Shown piece by piece: positions 43,429 through 52,547 of a stretch of DNA of 64,000 nt (its first letter is position 1; each line of letters begins with the position of its first letter). The stretch is from an uncultured Collinsella sp. GTDB lineage: Bacteria; Actinomycetota; Coriobacteriia; Coriobacteriales; Coriobacteriaceae. The position numbers were made by a program, and so were the translations under genes. The notes below the pieces were generated by a model. It did no database searches. It was not told the origin of the DNA and worked only from the letters and a program-made list of their open reading frames with translations. The stretch spans positions 62,001 to 126,000 of the forward strand of contig CABUSV010000003.1 in the NCBI GenBank assembly GCA_902494345.1, read 5' to 3'.

Positions 43429-43695
43429 GTGGCAAACATCAAGTCTCAGAAGAAGCGTATCCGCACCAATGAGGCAGCTCGCATGCGTAACAAGGCTGTC
43501 AAGTCCGAGCTCAAGACGCTGACCAAGCACGTCCAGTCCGCCGTCGCCGAGGGCGACGCCGAGAAGGCCCAGGCTGCCCTCAAGACCGTCACCAAGCGTC
43601 TCGACATGGCTGCCGCCAAGCATGTTATCCACAAGAACCAGGCTTCCAACCGCAAGTCCGGTCTTGCCAAGCTCGTGAACAGCATCAACGCCTAA
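43429..43695 (+). CDS. rpsT: 30S ribosomal protein S20
   Basis: 88-residue, lysine-rich, all-helical 16S rRNA-binding protein. ANIKSQKKRIRTNEAARMRNKAVKSELKT-type N-terminus and AASKHVIHKNQASNRKSGLAKLVN-type C-terminus are diagnostic. GTG 43429 follows GAAAGGAA; E. coli rpsT also uses a rare start, so weak initiation may aid autoregulation. A terminator follows. Confidence 0.97.
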   Translation: MANIKSQKKRIRTNEAARMRNKAVKSELKTLTKHVQSAVAEGDAEKAQAALKTVTKRLDMAAAKHVIHKNQASNRKSGLAKLVNSINA

Positions 43696-43730
43696 GTTGT
43701 AAATTTCACACCACACAGATTACGCGCATA

Positions 43731-43766
43731 AATGGAGCCTGTTTTATGGAACAGGCTCCATTTTTT
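43731..43766 (+). terminator. Intrinsic terminator after rpsT
   Basis: A perfect 13-bp stem (43731-43743 with 43750-43762), 6-nt loop, and six T. This is one of the clearest terminators in the window, so lepA needs its own promoter. Confidence 0.93.
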
Positions 43767-43769
43767 GTA

Positions 43770-43791
43770 CCGCTCGGGTAAGATAGTCCGC
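43770..43791 (+). promoter_or_regulatory. Putative lepA promoter, possibly leaderless
   Basis: TAAGAT (43779-43784) lies 7 nt before the lepA ATG, so the start point would fall at the ATG itself. No Shine-Dalgarno is present. CCGCTCGGGTA (43770-43780) recurs before dnaJ (47888-47898). Confidence 0.45.
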
Positions 43792-45603
43792 ATGAATACT
43801 TCAATTGACATTTCCCACATCCGCAACTTCTCAATTGTTGCGCACATCGACCATGGCAAGTCCACGATCAGTGACCGTATCCTCGAGCTCACCCATACCG
43901 TCGACGAGCGCGACATGGAGTCGCAGCTGCTCGACACCATGGATATCGAGCGCGAGCGCGGCATCACGATCAAGTCCAACGCCGTCCGCGTGTCCTATGA
44001 CGCCGACGACGGCGAGACGTATCAGTTCAACCTCATCGATACGCCGGGCCACGTGGACTTTACCTATGAGGTCTCGCGTTCGCTGGCCGCCTGCGAGGGC
44101 GCGGTGCTCGTCGTCGATGCCACCCAGGGTGTCGAGGCGCAGACCGTCTCCAATGCGACGCTCGCCATGAACGCCAATCTGGACATTGTGCCGGCCATCA
44201 ACAAGATCGACCTGCCCTCGGCCCATCCCGATGAGGTCAAGACCGAGATCGAGGATGACTTGGCGATCCCTGCCGATGATGCCGTGTATGTCTCGGGCAA
44301 GACCGGAGAGGGCATCCACGATCTGCTGGAGTCCATTGTCTTTTTGATCTCTCCGCCCAAGGGCGATGCGAACGCGCCGCTCAAGGCACTCATCCTGGAT
44401 TCGTACTTCGACGAGTATCGTGGTGTCGTCGCCACGGTGCGCATCTTTGACGGTTCCATCAAAAAGGGCGATACTCTGCGCATGATGCAGGCAAAGGGTG
44501 ACTTTTTGGTCGATGGCGTGGGCGTCAAGCGTCCCGCCGAGACTCCGGTCGATGCGCTGACGGTCGGCGAGGTGGGCTACGTGGTCACGGGCCTGAAGGA
44601 CCCCGAGGCCGTGCGCGTGGGCGATACCCTCACGTGGGCGTCGAATCCCTGCCCCGAGCCGCTTCCCGGCTACCGCGAGGCTAAGCCCATGGTCTATACG
44701 GGCCTGTTCCCGATCGATAACAAGGACTACGAGAACCTGCGTGACGCGCTCGATAAGCTGCACGTCAACGACCCGTCGTTGGTGTGGGAGCCCGAGACCT
44801 CGGTGGCGCTCGGCTTTGGCTTCCGCGTGGGCTTCCTGGGCCTGCTGCACATGGAGGTCGTCAAGGAACGCCTGGAGCGCGAGTTCAACTTGGACCTCAT
44901 TGCCACGAGCCCCTCGGTGGACTATCACGTCTACAAGACTGACGGCGAGATGATTGATGTCCGTAGCCCGCAGGATCTTCCCGAGGCCACGCGCATCGAG
45001 CGTATCGAGGAACCCTACCTCAAGGCTAAGATCATCTGCCCGCCCGAGTATACGGGTGCCGTCATGCAGCTCGCTATCGAGCACCGTGGCATTACAACCG
45101 ACATGATCCATCTCACGAGCAAATCGGTCGAGATGCGCTTTGACATGCCGCTCGCCGAGCTCATCCTGGACTTCTTTGACCAGCTCAAGAGTCGCACCAA
45201 GGGCTACGCCTCGTTGGACTACGAGTTCAATGAGTATCGTCCCTCCGAGCTCGTTAAACTCGATATCTTGCTTTCGGGCGACGAGGTGGATGCGCTGTCG
45301 TTTATCGTCCACAAGGACAAGGCCTACGGTCTTGCCCGCGGCCTATGCGACAAGCTCAAGGAGATTATTCCGCGTCAGCTGTTTGAGGTGCCCATCCAGG
45401 GTGCTATCGGCAACAAGATCATCGCCCGTTCCACCGTCAAAGCGCGTCGCAAGGACGTGCTTGCTAAGTGCTACGGCGGCGATATCTCGCGTAAGCGCAA
45501 GCTGCTCGAGAAGCAGAAAGAGGGCAAGAAGCGCATGAAGGCCATCGGATCGGTCGAGGTCCCGCAGGAGGCGTTTATGGCGATCCTCAAGGTGGACGAG
45601 TAG
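43792..45603 (+). CDS. lepA: Elongation factor 4 (LepA)
   Basis: Ribosome-associated GTPase related to EF-G, involved in initiation-phase biogenesis or back-translocation. 603 residues. G-domain motifs: [15 protein letters not shown] (G1), RGITI (G2), DTPGHVDF (G3), NKIDLP (G4). The C-terminal domain specific to LepA ends in [33 protein letters not shown]-type sequence, visible here. ATG 43792 is the first codon matching the family; no ribosome site is seen before it. Confidence 0.97.
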   Translation: [603 protein letters not shown]

Positions 45604-45607
45604 GTCT

Positions 45608-46651
45608 ATGGCGCTTTCCGAATATAGTCAGCGGCTGCTGGGCGCCTATGCCGAGCAGCCGTTCCTTATGGCTCCCATGGCCGGCGTGACCGACCCCGCC
45701 TACCGCATCATGTGCCGCCGTCGCGGTGCCAACCTTGCCTACAGCGAGATGGTGAGCGTGGCGGGCCTTGCCTATGCCAGCAACAAGACCTGGCGCCTGG
45801 TGCTACCGGCCGACGAGGAGCAGCAGATTTGCGTGCAGCTCTTTGGCTCTAAACCCGATCAGTTTGCGAGTGCCGTCGCCGCCGTCGAGGAGCGCGTTGG
45901 CGATCGTCTGTCGCTCATCGATATCAATATGGCATGCCCCGCCCGCAAGGTCGTTACCAAGGGCGAGGGCTCGGCGCTCATGCGCACCCCTGACCTGGCG
46001 GAGAAGATTGTCGAGGCCACGGTGGGTGCGGCACACGTGCCCGTGACCGTCAAGATTCGCAAGGGCTTTTATGCCGAGGACCGCAATGCCGCGACATTTG
46101 CCCAGATGCTTGAGGGGGCAGGGGCTGCCGCAGTCGCCGTGCATGGTCGTTGCGCTACGCAGCTCTACACGGGCCAGGCGGATTGGTCGGTCGTCGATGA
46201 AGTGGCCGATGCCGTCGAGATTCCCGTGATCGGTTCGGGCGATGTGTTCTGCGCCGAGGATGCCGCGGAGCATCTGCGCAACTCGGGCGCCAGCGCGGTG
46301 TTTATCGCGCGCGGTATCTACGGGAACCCGTGGGTGTTTGGCGATGCTCGCGCCCTTACGCTCGATGGCATACCGGTGCCGGCTCGCAGCTCCGTCGAGC
46401 GCCTGGAGGCTCTGCGTGAGCACCTGACGTTGACGCACGAGCTTCTGCCGCTTATGTCACGCGCCCGTACGTATGCAAGCTGGTACTTAAAGGGCATGCC
46501 CCATGCCGCCGCCTGGCGCGCTCGGGTGGTGCGCTGCTCCACGTATGAGGAGTTTATGGCGCTGGTCGATGATATCGAGCGCGACGTGGTGGCCTGCGAG
46601 GCCGCGCTTGCCGCCGGTGAGTCGGTGCCCGCTCATCCGCTGGAGGCCTAA
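45608..46651 (+). CDS. dusB: tRNA-dihydrouridine synthase
   Basis: FMN enzyme that reduces uridines in tRNA D-loops. 347 residues: MAPMAGVTDPAYRIMCRRRGA (FMN site), VQLFGSKPDQFASA, catalytic Cys in DINMACPARKVVTKGEGSALM, and phosphate-binding IGSGDVFCAEDA. Best fits the DusB group, though the subgroup is not certain. Begins 4 nt after lepA; 2 nt before hemW. In most genomes dus is not between lepA and hemW, so this is a lineage-specific insertion into a conserved order. Confidence 0.93.
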   Translation: MALSEYSQRLLGAYAEQPFLMAPMAGVTDPAYRIMCRRRGANLAYSEMVSVAGLAYASNKTWRLVLPADEEQQICVQLFGSKPDQFASAVAAVEERVGDRLSLIDINMACPARKVVTKGEGSALMRTPDLAEKIVEATVGAAHVPVTVKIRKGFYAEDRNAATFAQMLEGAGAAAVAVHGRCATQLYTGQADWSVVDEVADAVEIPVIGSGDVFCAEDAAEHLRNSGASAVFIARGIYGNPWVFGDARALTLDGIPVPARSSVERLEALREHLTLTHELLPLMSRARTYASWYLKGMPHAAAWRARVVRCSTYEEFMALVDDIERDVVACEAALAAGESVPAHPLEA

Positions 46652-46653
46652 CG

Positions 46654-47886
46654 GTGGCCGTTACCGCGCTGTATGTGCACGTGCCGTTTTGCGCTCAAAA
46701 ATGCCGCTATTGCGACTTTGACTCCCGCAGCGTGGCGCCGTGCGACCTGGACGCTGCGTTCGATGCCTATTTTGAGCACCTGTATGCGCGGCTCGATGCC
46801 TTTGGCAACGCTGGGGCGCTCAGGCAGATCCGCACTGTCTACGTAGGCGGCGGCACGCCGTCGCTGGCAGGGGAGCGCCTGGTGAAACTTGCCCGCCGTA
46901 TCTCCATGTGGTGCAAGCCCATTGAGTTTACCTGCGAGGCCAATCCCGAGTCGCTGACCTCCGAGCTTGCCGCTGCGCTTGCCGAGGTTGGTGTCACACG
47001 CATCTCTCTGGGCGTGCAGACCCTCGACAATACCGAGTTGGCTGTCATTGGCCGCATCCATAATGCCGAACGGGCGCTTGAGGCTATCGCGACGGTGAAG
47101 GATGTTGGGCTCGATGTGTCGTGCGACCTTATGTGCGGGCTTCCCGGACAGACTATGGCGAGCTGGCAGTACACGCTCGATGGCGTGTTTGCGGCGGCCC
47201 CGCACCATGTGTCGGTCTATCCGCTCACGCTCGAGGAGGGCACGCCGCTTTACCGCATGGCATGCCGTGACGAGTCGCTCGAGCCCGACGACGATTTCCA
47301 AGCCGCATGCATGGACGTTGCGCGCGAACGGCTGAGTTCGGCGGGCTACCATCCGTATGAGGTGGCGAGCTACGCGCTCGATGGGCATGAATGCGCTCAT
47401 AATATCGCCTACTGGACTGGTCAGGGCTATTTGGGTTTGGGTCGTTCTGCCGCGGGTATGCTCGATGCCGAGGATTTCGATCGCCTGGCCGGGCTGTTTC
47501 CTGACGTTCCCGCTCGCGGCGATGCGCACCGCGTGCGTCTGGTGCAACGTGATGATGGCGCGACGACGTTTGGGGTCGAGTACCTGACGCATCGCGAGGC
47601 GGCAGCCGAGGATCTGATGCTCGCTTGTCGCATGACGCGCGGCGTCGCGTCCAATCTGTTGGTTCACGCGGCTCGTGTCATCCCTGCCGATGAACTGACA
47701 GCGGCCTGTGACCGCGCTCTTGAGCTTGGGCTTGCCACTTGGGTGCCCGAGAACGGTGATACCCATTCGGGGCCTATTGCCTCTGACGATGTCGTCACCG
47801 GCCGCATCTGTGCCCGCCTGGCGCCGACCCACCTGGGTTGGCTCGATGGAAATGTTCTGTTCGAGCTGTTTTGGGGTCTAGCTTAG
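46654..47886 (+). CDS. hemW: Radical SAM protein HemW (heme chaperone-like, HemN family)
   Basis: 410-residue radical SAM protein. YVHVPFCAQKCRYCDFDSR gives the CxxxCxxC cluster motif followed by the HemW-type Cys-Asp-Phe. RTVYVGGGTPSLAG, FTCEANPESLTSE, SLGVQTLDNTEL and CDLMCGLPGQTMASW follow. HemW proteins bind heme rather than oxidise coproporphyrinogen; they are often misnamed HemN. The gene lies after lepA as in Firmicutes. hrcA, which usually comes next, is absent. Confidence 0.92.
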   Translation: MAVTALYVHVPFCAQKCRYCDFDSRSVAPCDLDAAFDAYFEHLYARLDAFGNAGALRQIRTVYVGGGTPSLAGERLVKLARRISMWCKPIEFTCEANPESLTSELAAALAEVGVTRISLGVQTLDNTELAVIGRIHNAERALEAIATVKDVGLDVSCDLMCGLPGQTMASWQYTLDGVFAAAPHHVSVYPLTLEEGTPLYRMACRDESLEPDDDFQAACMDVARERLSSAGYHPYEVASYALDGHECAHNIAYWTGQGYLGLGRSAAGMLDAEDFDRLAGLFPDVPARGDAHRVRLVQRDDGATTFGVEYLTHREAAAEDLMLACRMTRGVASNLLVHAARVIPADELTAACDRALELGLATWVPENGDTHSGPIASDDVVTGRICARLAPTHLGWLDGNVLFELFWGLA

Positions 47887-47944
47887 GCCGCTCGGGTAGA
47901 ATTACCGCAATATATACGCTGCTGTGAGCAGGAGGTTGCCGCGC

Positions 47945-49048
47945 ATGGCGACGATGAACGAAAAAGATTACTACGAGATCATGGGTGTCTCCAAGGACGC
48001 CACCTCGCGTGATATTCAAAAGGCTTTCCAGCAGAAGGCCCGCAAGCTCCATCCGGACGTCAATAAGGAGCCGGATGCCGAGGAGAAGTTTAAAGAGGTT
48101 TCCGAGGCCTACGCCGTGCTCTCGGACGAGCAGAAGCGTGCGCGTTACGACGCCATGCGGTCGGGTAATCCCTTTGCCGGTGCACCGACGGCTTCGCCCT
48201 ATGGCGGTGGCTATGCCGGCAGCGCCGGTTACGGCAATCCCTTTGACGGCGGTTTCCCCTTCGGGGGCGCCTGGGGCCAGCCCCGTCGCGGCCAGGCGGC
48301 CTACAACCCCGAGAGTGGCGCCAACGTGGTCGTCGATATCAAGCTCGACGCCAAGGAGGCCAAGGGCGGTGCCCACAAGACCGTTCGCTACACCCGCTTT
48401 GACACCTGCGGACATTGTGGAGGATCGGGCTCCGTTTCGTCAGAGCATGCCCACACCTGCCCGAGCTGTGGTGGTCGCGGCCACATCGACGTCGACCTGT
48501 CCTTCCTGTTTGGTGCGGGCACGTTCCAGACGGTTTGTCCTGAGTGCGGCGGTTCCGGCAAGGTCGTTGCCGACCCGTGCCCCGATTGCGGTGGCAGCGG
48601 CCGTACCCGCGTAACCTCCGAGCAGACGATTGAGTTTCCCGCCGGCACGCATGATGGCGACGAGGTGCGCATCCCCAACATGGGTCATGCCGGCACGAAC
48701 GGCGCTTCGGGCGGCGATCTGGTCGGTCGTGCGCACGTTGAGGCCGAGCGCCTGGAGGGTAAGGCTCGCACCGGCTTCTACCTCATGGGCATCATCGCTC
48801 CGTTTTTGGTGCTGTCGGCCATCTCGGGCGTGTTCTCCGCCTTTGCCATGATGTGCTTCATTCCGTTTGCCATGGGCTTGTTCATGGTGCTGTCGGACGG
48901 CGTGCTTCATCGCAGTCTGCTGTGGTGGAAGCGCGGCGCGATGCAGTTTGCCAATGGATTTGCCAACGGTTTTATGTTCGCGCTCGTGTCGGTTTGGTTC
49001 GCGAGCTGCTCGCAGCGGGCCGTGCTTTCGCCGTACGGAATGCAATAA
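47945..49048 (+). CDS. DnaJ-type protein with membrane-spanning C-terminus
   Basis: 367 residues. J domain (about 6-70, HPD at 36-38), Gly-rich linker (75-120), and a zinc finger with four intact CxxCxGxG repeats (CGHCGGSG, CPSCGGRG, CPECGGSG, CPDCGGSG). C-terminal domain I follows to GGDLVGRAHVEAER. From about residue 275 the expected second C-terminal domain is missing; instead there are about three hydrophobic segments (GFYLMGIIAPFLVLSAISGV onward) and a WWKRGAMQF loop. This may recruit DnaK to the membrane; inference. ATG 47945 follows AGGAGG. A second, ordinary DnaJ gene follows. Confidence 0.88.
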   Translation: MATMNEKDYYEIMGVSKDATSRDIQKAFQQKARKLHPDVNKEPDAEEKFKEVSEAYAVLSDEQKRARYDAMRSGNPFAGAPTASPYGGGYAGSAGYGNPFDGGFPFGGAWGQPRRGQAAYNPESGANVVVDIKLDAKEAKGGAHKTVRYTRFDTCGHCGGSGSVSSEHAHTCPSCGGRGHIDVDLSFLFGAGTFQTVCPECGGSGKVVADPCPDCGGSGRTRVTSEQTIEFPAGTHDGDEVRIPNMGHAGTNGASGGDLVGRAHVEAERLEGKARTGFYLMGIIAPFLVLSAISGVFSAFAMMCFIPFAMGLFMVLSDGVLHRSLLWWKRGAMQFANGFANGFMFALVSVWFASCSQRAVLSPYGMQ

Positions 49049-49129
49049 CATCAAACCCTCTGTTTGCGCTCGGCCCAGCTTGGGTATAGGACGCACTGTG
49101 ACAATAATGAAAGTTGGAAGGATTCGGTT

Positions 49130-50278
49130 GTGTCGGAAAATAGGGATTACTACGAGGTACTTGGCGTTGACAAGGATGCCGACGCGCGGACGATTAAGCG
49201 CGCGTTTCTAAAGAAAGCCCGTACGGTACACCCGGATGTTTCGGACGACCCCGAGGCCGAGGCCAAGTTCAAAGAGCTCAACGAGGCCTATTCCGTTCTT
49301 TCCGACGAACAGAAGCGTGCTAACTACGACCGTTACGGCACCGCGGACGGCCCCGGTGGCTCTGGCTATGTCGACATCAACGATATCTTTGGTGGCATGG
49401 GCATGGACGACCTGTTCTCGTCGTTCTTTGGCGGTGGCGCCGGCGGTGGCGCTCGCAGCCGTCGCGAGCGCCGTCGTGGTCGCGATATGGCCATCTCCCT
49501 TTCGGTGACGCTCGAGGAGGCGGCGCTCGGCTGCAAAAAGACGATCAGCTACGACCGCCTTGCCCCTTGCGATGACTGCAATGGTACCGGCAAGGCCGAG
49601 GGCGCTACCGAAAAGCAGTGCAGCCGCTGTCACGGCACAGGCTATGTGACGACGGTCCAGCGTTCTTTCCTGGGCCAGGTTCAGTCCTCTTCGCCCTGTC
49701 CCGACTGCCACGGCGAAGGCACGGTCATCGATCATCCCTGCGAGACCTGTGACGGCCAGGGCCGCACGCCTTCTCACGAAAAGATTGACATCGATATTCC
49801 TGCCGGCGTTTCGACCAGTCGTCAGCTGCGCGTGAGTGGTTTTGGCGAGGCCGGCCTTCGTGGCGAGCCGTCGGGCGACCTGATCGTCAACGTGCGTGTC
49901 GCCGACCACGAGCGTTTTAAGCGTAATGGCGATGACCTCTATCTGGTGAGCGATATCTCGATTGCGCAGGCCGCGCTCGGTTGCGAGATTGAAGTCGAGG
50001 GCATTATGCCTGACGAGGTCGTTAAAGTGACGGTTCCCGCCGGCACACAGTACGGTGACACCGTGAGCGTCAACAACTACGGCATGCCGCGTATCGGCGG
50101 TGGCGGCTCGCGCGGTCGTCTGATTGTGCAGCTGCGCGTGGTCGTTCCCACCAATCTCTCCAACAAGCAGCGCGAGCTGCTTCGCGCCTTTGCCGACGAG
50201 ATGGGCGATGACGTCGCATCCGGTAAGAAGTCGGTGACCGACCGTATCAAGAGTGCCCTCGACGACATCCTCGATTAA
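49130..50278 (+). CDS. dnaJ: Chaperone protein DnaJ
   Basis: 382-residue full-length type I Hsp40, co-chaperone of DnaK. J domain with HPD (ARTVHPDVSDD), Gly/Phe and Arg-rich linker (GGGAGGGARSRRERRRGRD), zinc finger with CDDCNGTG, CSRCHGTG, CPDCHGEG and CETCDGQG, then both C-terminal domains and dimerisation tail. GTG 49130 follows GAAGGA. dnaK, grpE and hrcA are not here. A candidate promoter lies in the 81-bp gap (TTGCGC 49064-49069 and TATAGG 49085-49090, 15-nt spacing). Confidence 0.95.
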   Translation: MSENRDYYEVLGVDKDADARTIKRAFLKKARTVHPDVSDDPEAEAKFKELNEAYSVLSDEQKRANYDRYGTADGPGGSGYVDINDIFGGMGMDDLFSSFFGGGAGGGARSRRERRRGRDMAISLSVTLEEAALGCKKTISYDRLAPCDDCNGTGKAEGATEKQCSRCHGTGYVTTVQRSFLGQVQSSSPCPDCHGEGTVIDHPCETCDGQGRTPSHEKIDIDIPAGVSTSRQLRVSGFGEAGLRGEPSGDLIVNVRVADHERFKRNGDDLYLVSDISIAQAALGCEIEVEGIMPDEVVKVTVPAGTQYGDTVSVNNYGMPRIGGGGSRGRLIVQLRVVVPTNLSNKQRELLRAFADEMGDDVASGKKSVTDRIKSALDDILD

Positions 50279-50287
50279 GGAGCCCGT

Positions 50288-51580
50288 GTGCTCGCACCCC
50301 ATATTTCCGTCGTCAACCTCGGTTGTCGTGTCAACCGGGTTGAGTCCGACCGTATCACTGCCGATCTTATGCGCCTGGGCTTTGCGATGGTGGAGCCCAG
50401 GGACGCCGAACTGATCGTTATCAATACCTGTGCCGTGACGGGGGAGGCCGAGGCCAAGACCCGCAAGGCCGTCCGTCACGCCCTGGCCTATTCCGGCGAG
50501 CCTTACGTGGTCGTAACCGGCTGCGTCGTCAACCTGCATCCCGAGGAGCTGCTGGAGTTTTCCGATCGCGTGATCGCCGAACCGTCCAAGATTGACGTCG
50601 CCGAGCGCGTCTGCGAGGTGCTGGGCGTCGAATCCGATAGCGTTCCCGCCTGCAGCGATGGCGACGTGGTCGATGCGCTCGGTCGTTCGCGGCTGGGCGT
50701 GAAGATCCAGGATGGCTGCAACCACCGCTGTACCTATTGCATCGTGTGGAAGGCCCGCGGCCCCGAGCGTTCCGTGCCCGTCGAGTCCGTGCTCGAACAG
50801 GTGCGTGAAGCCCAGGAGGCCGGCGTGCCCGAGGTCGTGCTGACCGGCGTGAACCTGGGTGCCTATGACGGCAAGAGCGCGACCGATGAACATGTCGAGA
50901 TCGATGAGCTGCTTCAGGCCATCATGGAGCGCACCGAGATCGCCCACGTGCGCATCTCCTCGGTGGAGCCCATGGATATTTCCGAGCGCCTGCTCAAGGT
51001 GATGGCTCGCTATCCGAAGCGTATCGCGCCGTTTTTGCACCTTCCCGTGCAGTCTGGCTGCACGGCGACGCTGCATCGCATGGGCCGTCCCTATAGCGCC
51101 GAGGCCTTTGAGGACACGGTGCGCATGATTCGCACCAACCTGCCCCAGGCGTCTCTTTCGTGCGATGTTATCGTCGGTTTTCCTGGCGAGACGGACGAGG
51201 AGTTCGAGGAGTCGCTGGCGCTGTGCCGTCGCGTGGGCTTTTCGCGCATGCACGTGTTCCGCTATAGCAAGCGCCCCGGCACCCTTGCCGCCGACATGCC
51301 CGACCAGGTACCCCCCGAGGTCATGGCCGAGCGCAGCCGTCGCATGCGCGCGGCTGCTCAGGAGCTCGCGATTGCCGATGCCCGCCGCCGCGTGGGCACG
51401 GTCGAGCGTGCGGTGCTCGAGTATGGCGACAACCTGACGCTCGGCTCGTTCCATCATGCCCGTCTTGATGATACCTGTGGACTCACAGCCCCGTGCCTGC
51501 TCGATGTTGCTATCATCGGAGTCGATGATTCCGGCTTGGTCCATGCACGCAGGGAGGTTCATGGAAGCCTCGAAGATTAG
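50288..51580 (+). CDS. mtaB: tRNA t6A37 methylthiotransferase MtaB
   Basis: Radical SAM enzyme that adds a methylthio group to t6A37 of tRNAs reading ANN codons. 430 residues; N-terminal UPF0004 domain with cysteines in NLGCRVN, NTCAVT and TGCVV; radical SAM core with QDGCNHRCTYCIVWKARG; C-terminal TRAM-like region. GTG 50288 follows AAGGAG. dnaJ-mtaB adjacency is usual, but prmA and rsmE, which often sit between, are absent. The end overlaps phoH by 20 nt. Confidence 0.92.
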   Translation: MLAPHISVVNLGCRVNRVESDRITADLMRLGFAMVEPRDAELIVINTCAVTGEAEAKTRKAVRHALAYSGEPYVVVTGCVVNLHPEELLEFSDRVIAEPSKIDVAERVCEVLGVESDSVPACSDGDVVDALGRSRLGVKIQDGCNHRCTYCIVWKARGPERSVPVESVLEQVREAQEAGVPEVVLTGVNLGAYDGKSATDEHVEIDELLQAIMERTEIAHVRISSVEPMDISERLLKVMARYPKRIAPFLHLPVQSGCTATLHRMGRPYSAEAFEDTVRMIRTNLPQASLSCDVIVGFPGETDEEFEESLALCRRVGFSRMHVFRYSKRPGTLAADMPDQVPPEVMAERSRRMRAAAQELAIADARRRVGTVERAVLEYGDNLTLGSFHHARLDDTCGLTAPCLLDVAIIGVDDSGLVHARREVHGSLED

Positions 51581-52547
51581 ACTTACCGTTCCCGAGGGTA
51601 TCGACCCCTCGCGCGTTTTGGGCGCCGGCGACGGCGTCCTTCGTGCGCTCGAGAACTTGGTGCGCGCCCATGTGGTTGCCCGCGGTGACAGCGTTGCCGT
51701 GAGCGGCGATCCGGACGAGGTCGAGCTGGTCGCGCGTTTTTTCGAATATGCCTTTCGTGAGGCTGCTGCCGGGCGCACGCTTTCTGCCGATGATGTCTCG
51801 CGCTGTCTGGCCGTTCTGCGCGACGGCGAGCATGATGCCTCGTCGTTGCGCGATGACGTGCTGCTATCGTATCGCGGTCGCGTTATCCGCCCCAAGACGC
51901 TCGGTCAAAAGCGCTATGTGGATGCCATCCGCTCTTCTACCATCACGTTTGGCCTCGGTCCCGCCGGTACCGGTAAAACCTATCTGGCCATGGCACTCGC
52001 CGTCGCCGCGCTCAAGCGCCATGAGGTGGGCCGCCTGATCCTGACGCGCCCGGTTGTCGAGGCGGGGGAGAACCTGGGCTTTTTGCCCGGCACCCTCGAG
52101 GAAAAGATCGACCCGTATATGCGCCCGCTCTATGATGCCCTCTTTGACATGATGGATCGCGAACGCATCGATGAGCTTATGGAGCGTGGCGTGATCGAGA
52201 TCGCCCCGCTCGCCTATATGCGCGGTCGAACACTGAGTGATGCCTTTGTGGTGCTCGATGAGGCACAAAACACGACTCCCGAGCAGATGAAGATGTTCTT
52301 GACGCGTCTGGGCTTTAATTCCAAGTTCGTGATTACCGGCGACCTGAGCCAGCGTGACCTGGTGGGTCGCCGCGGCGGTCTTGCCGATGTCGAAAGGATT
52401 TTGGGTCGCGTCGACGATGTGGCGTTTTCTCACCTGGAGCGCGCCGATGTGGTGCGCCATGCCCTGGTGGGCCGTATCGTTGAGGCCTATGATGCATACG
52501 ACGATGCGCGCGAGCAGCGCGCGCACGATCGAAAGGAGTCCCATTGA
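51561..52547 (+). CDS. phoH: PhoH family ATPase
   Basis: 328-residue P-loop ATPase; PhoH-type proteins are linked to RNA metabolism and phosphate stress but their exact role is unsettled. An N-terminal KH-like region (to ~90) is followed by Walker A GPAGTGKTYLAMALA and Walker B VVLDEAQNTTPEQMKMFLTR, then GDLSQRDL. ATG 51561 has GGGAGG upstream and lies inside the end of mtaB. Next is ybeY, the conserved partner. Confidence 0.94.
   Translation: MEASKIRLTVPEGIDPSRVLGAGDGVLRALENLVRAHVVARGDSVAVSGDPDEVELVARFFEYAFREAAAGRTLSADDVSRCLAVLRDGEHDASSLRDDVLLSYRGRVIRPKTLGQKRYVDAIRSSTITFGLGPAGTGKTYLAMALAVAALKRHEVGRLILTRPVVEAGENLGFLPGTLEEKIDPYMRPLYDALFDMMDRERIDELMERGVIEIAPLAYMRGRTLSDAFVVLDEAQNTTPEQMKMFLTRLGFNSKFVITGDLSQRDLVGRRGGLADVERILGRVDDVAFSHLERADVVRHALVGRIVEAYDAYDDAREQRAHDRKESH

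Noticed and set aside
49208..51895. 895-codon minus-strand frame opposite dnaJ-mtaB-phoH
   Set aside because: It spans three real genes on the other strand, has no recognisable domain and ignores gene boundaries.
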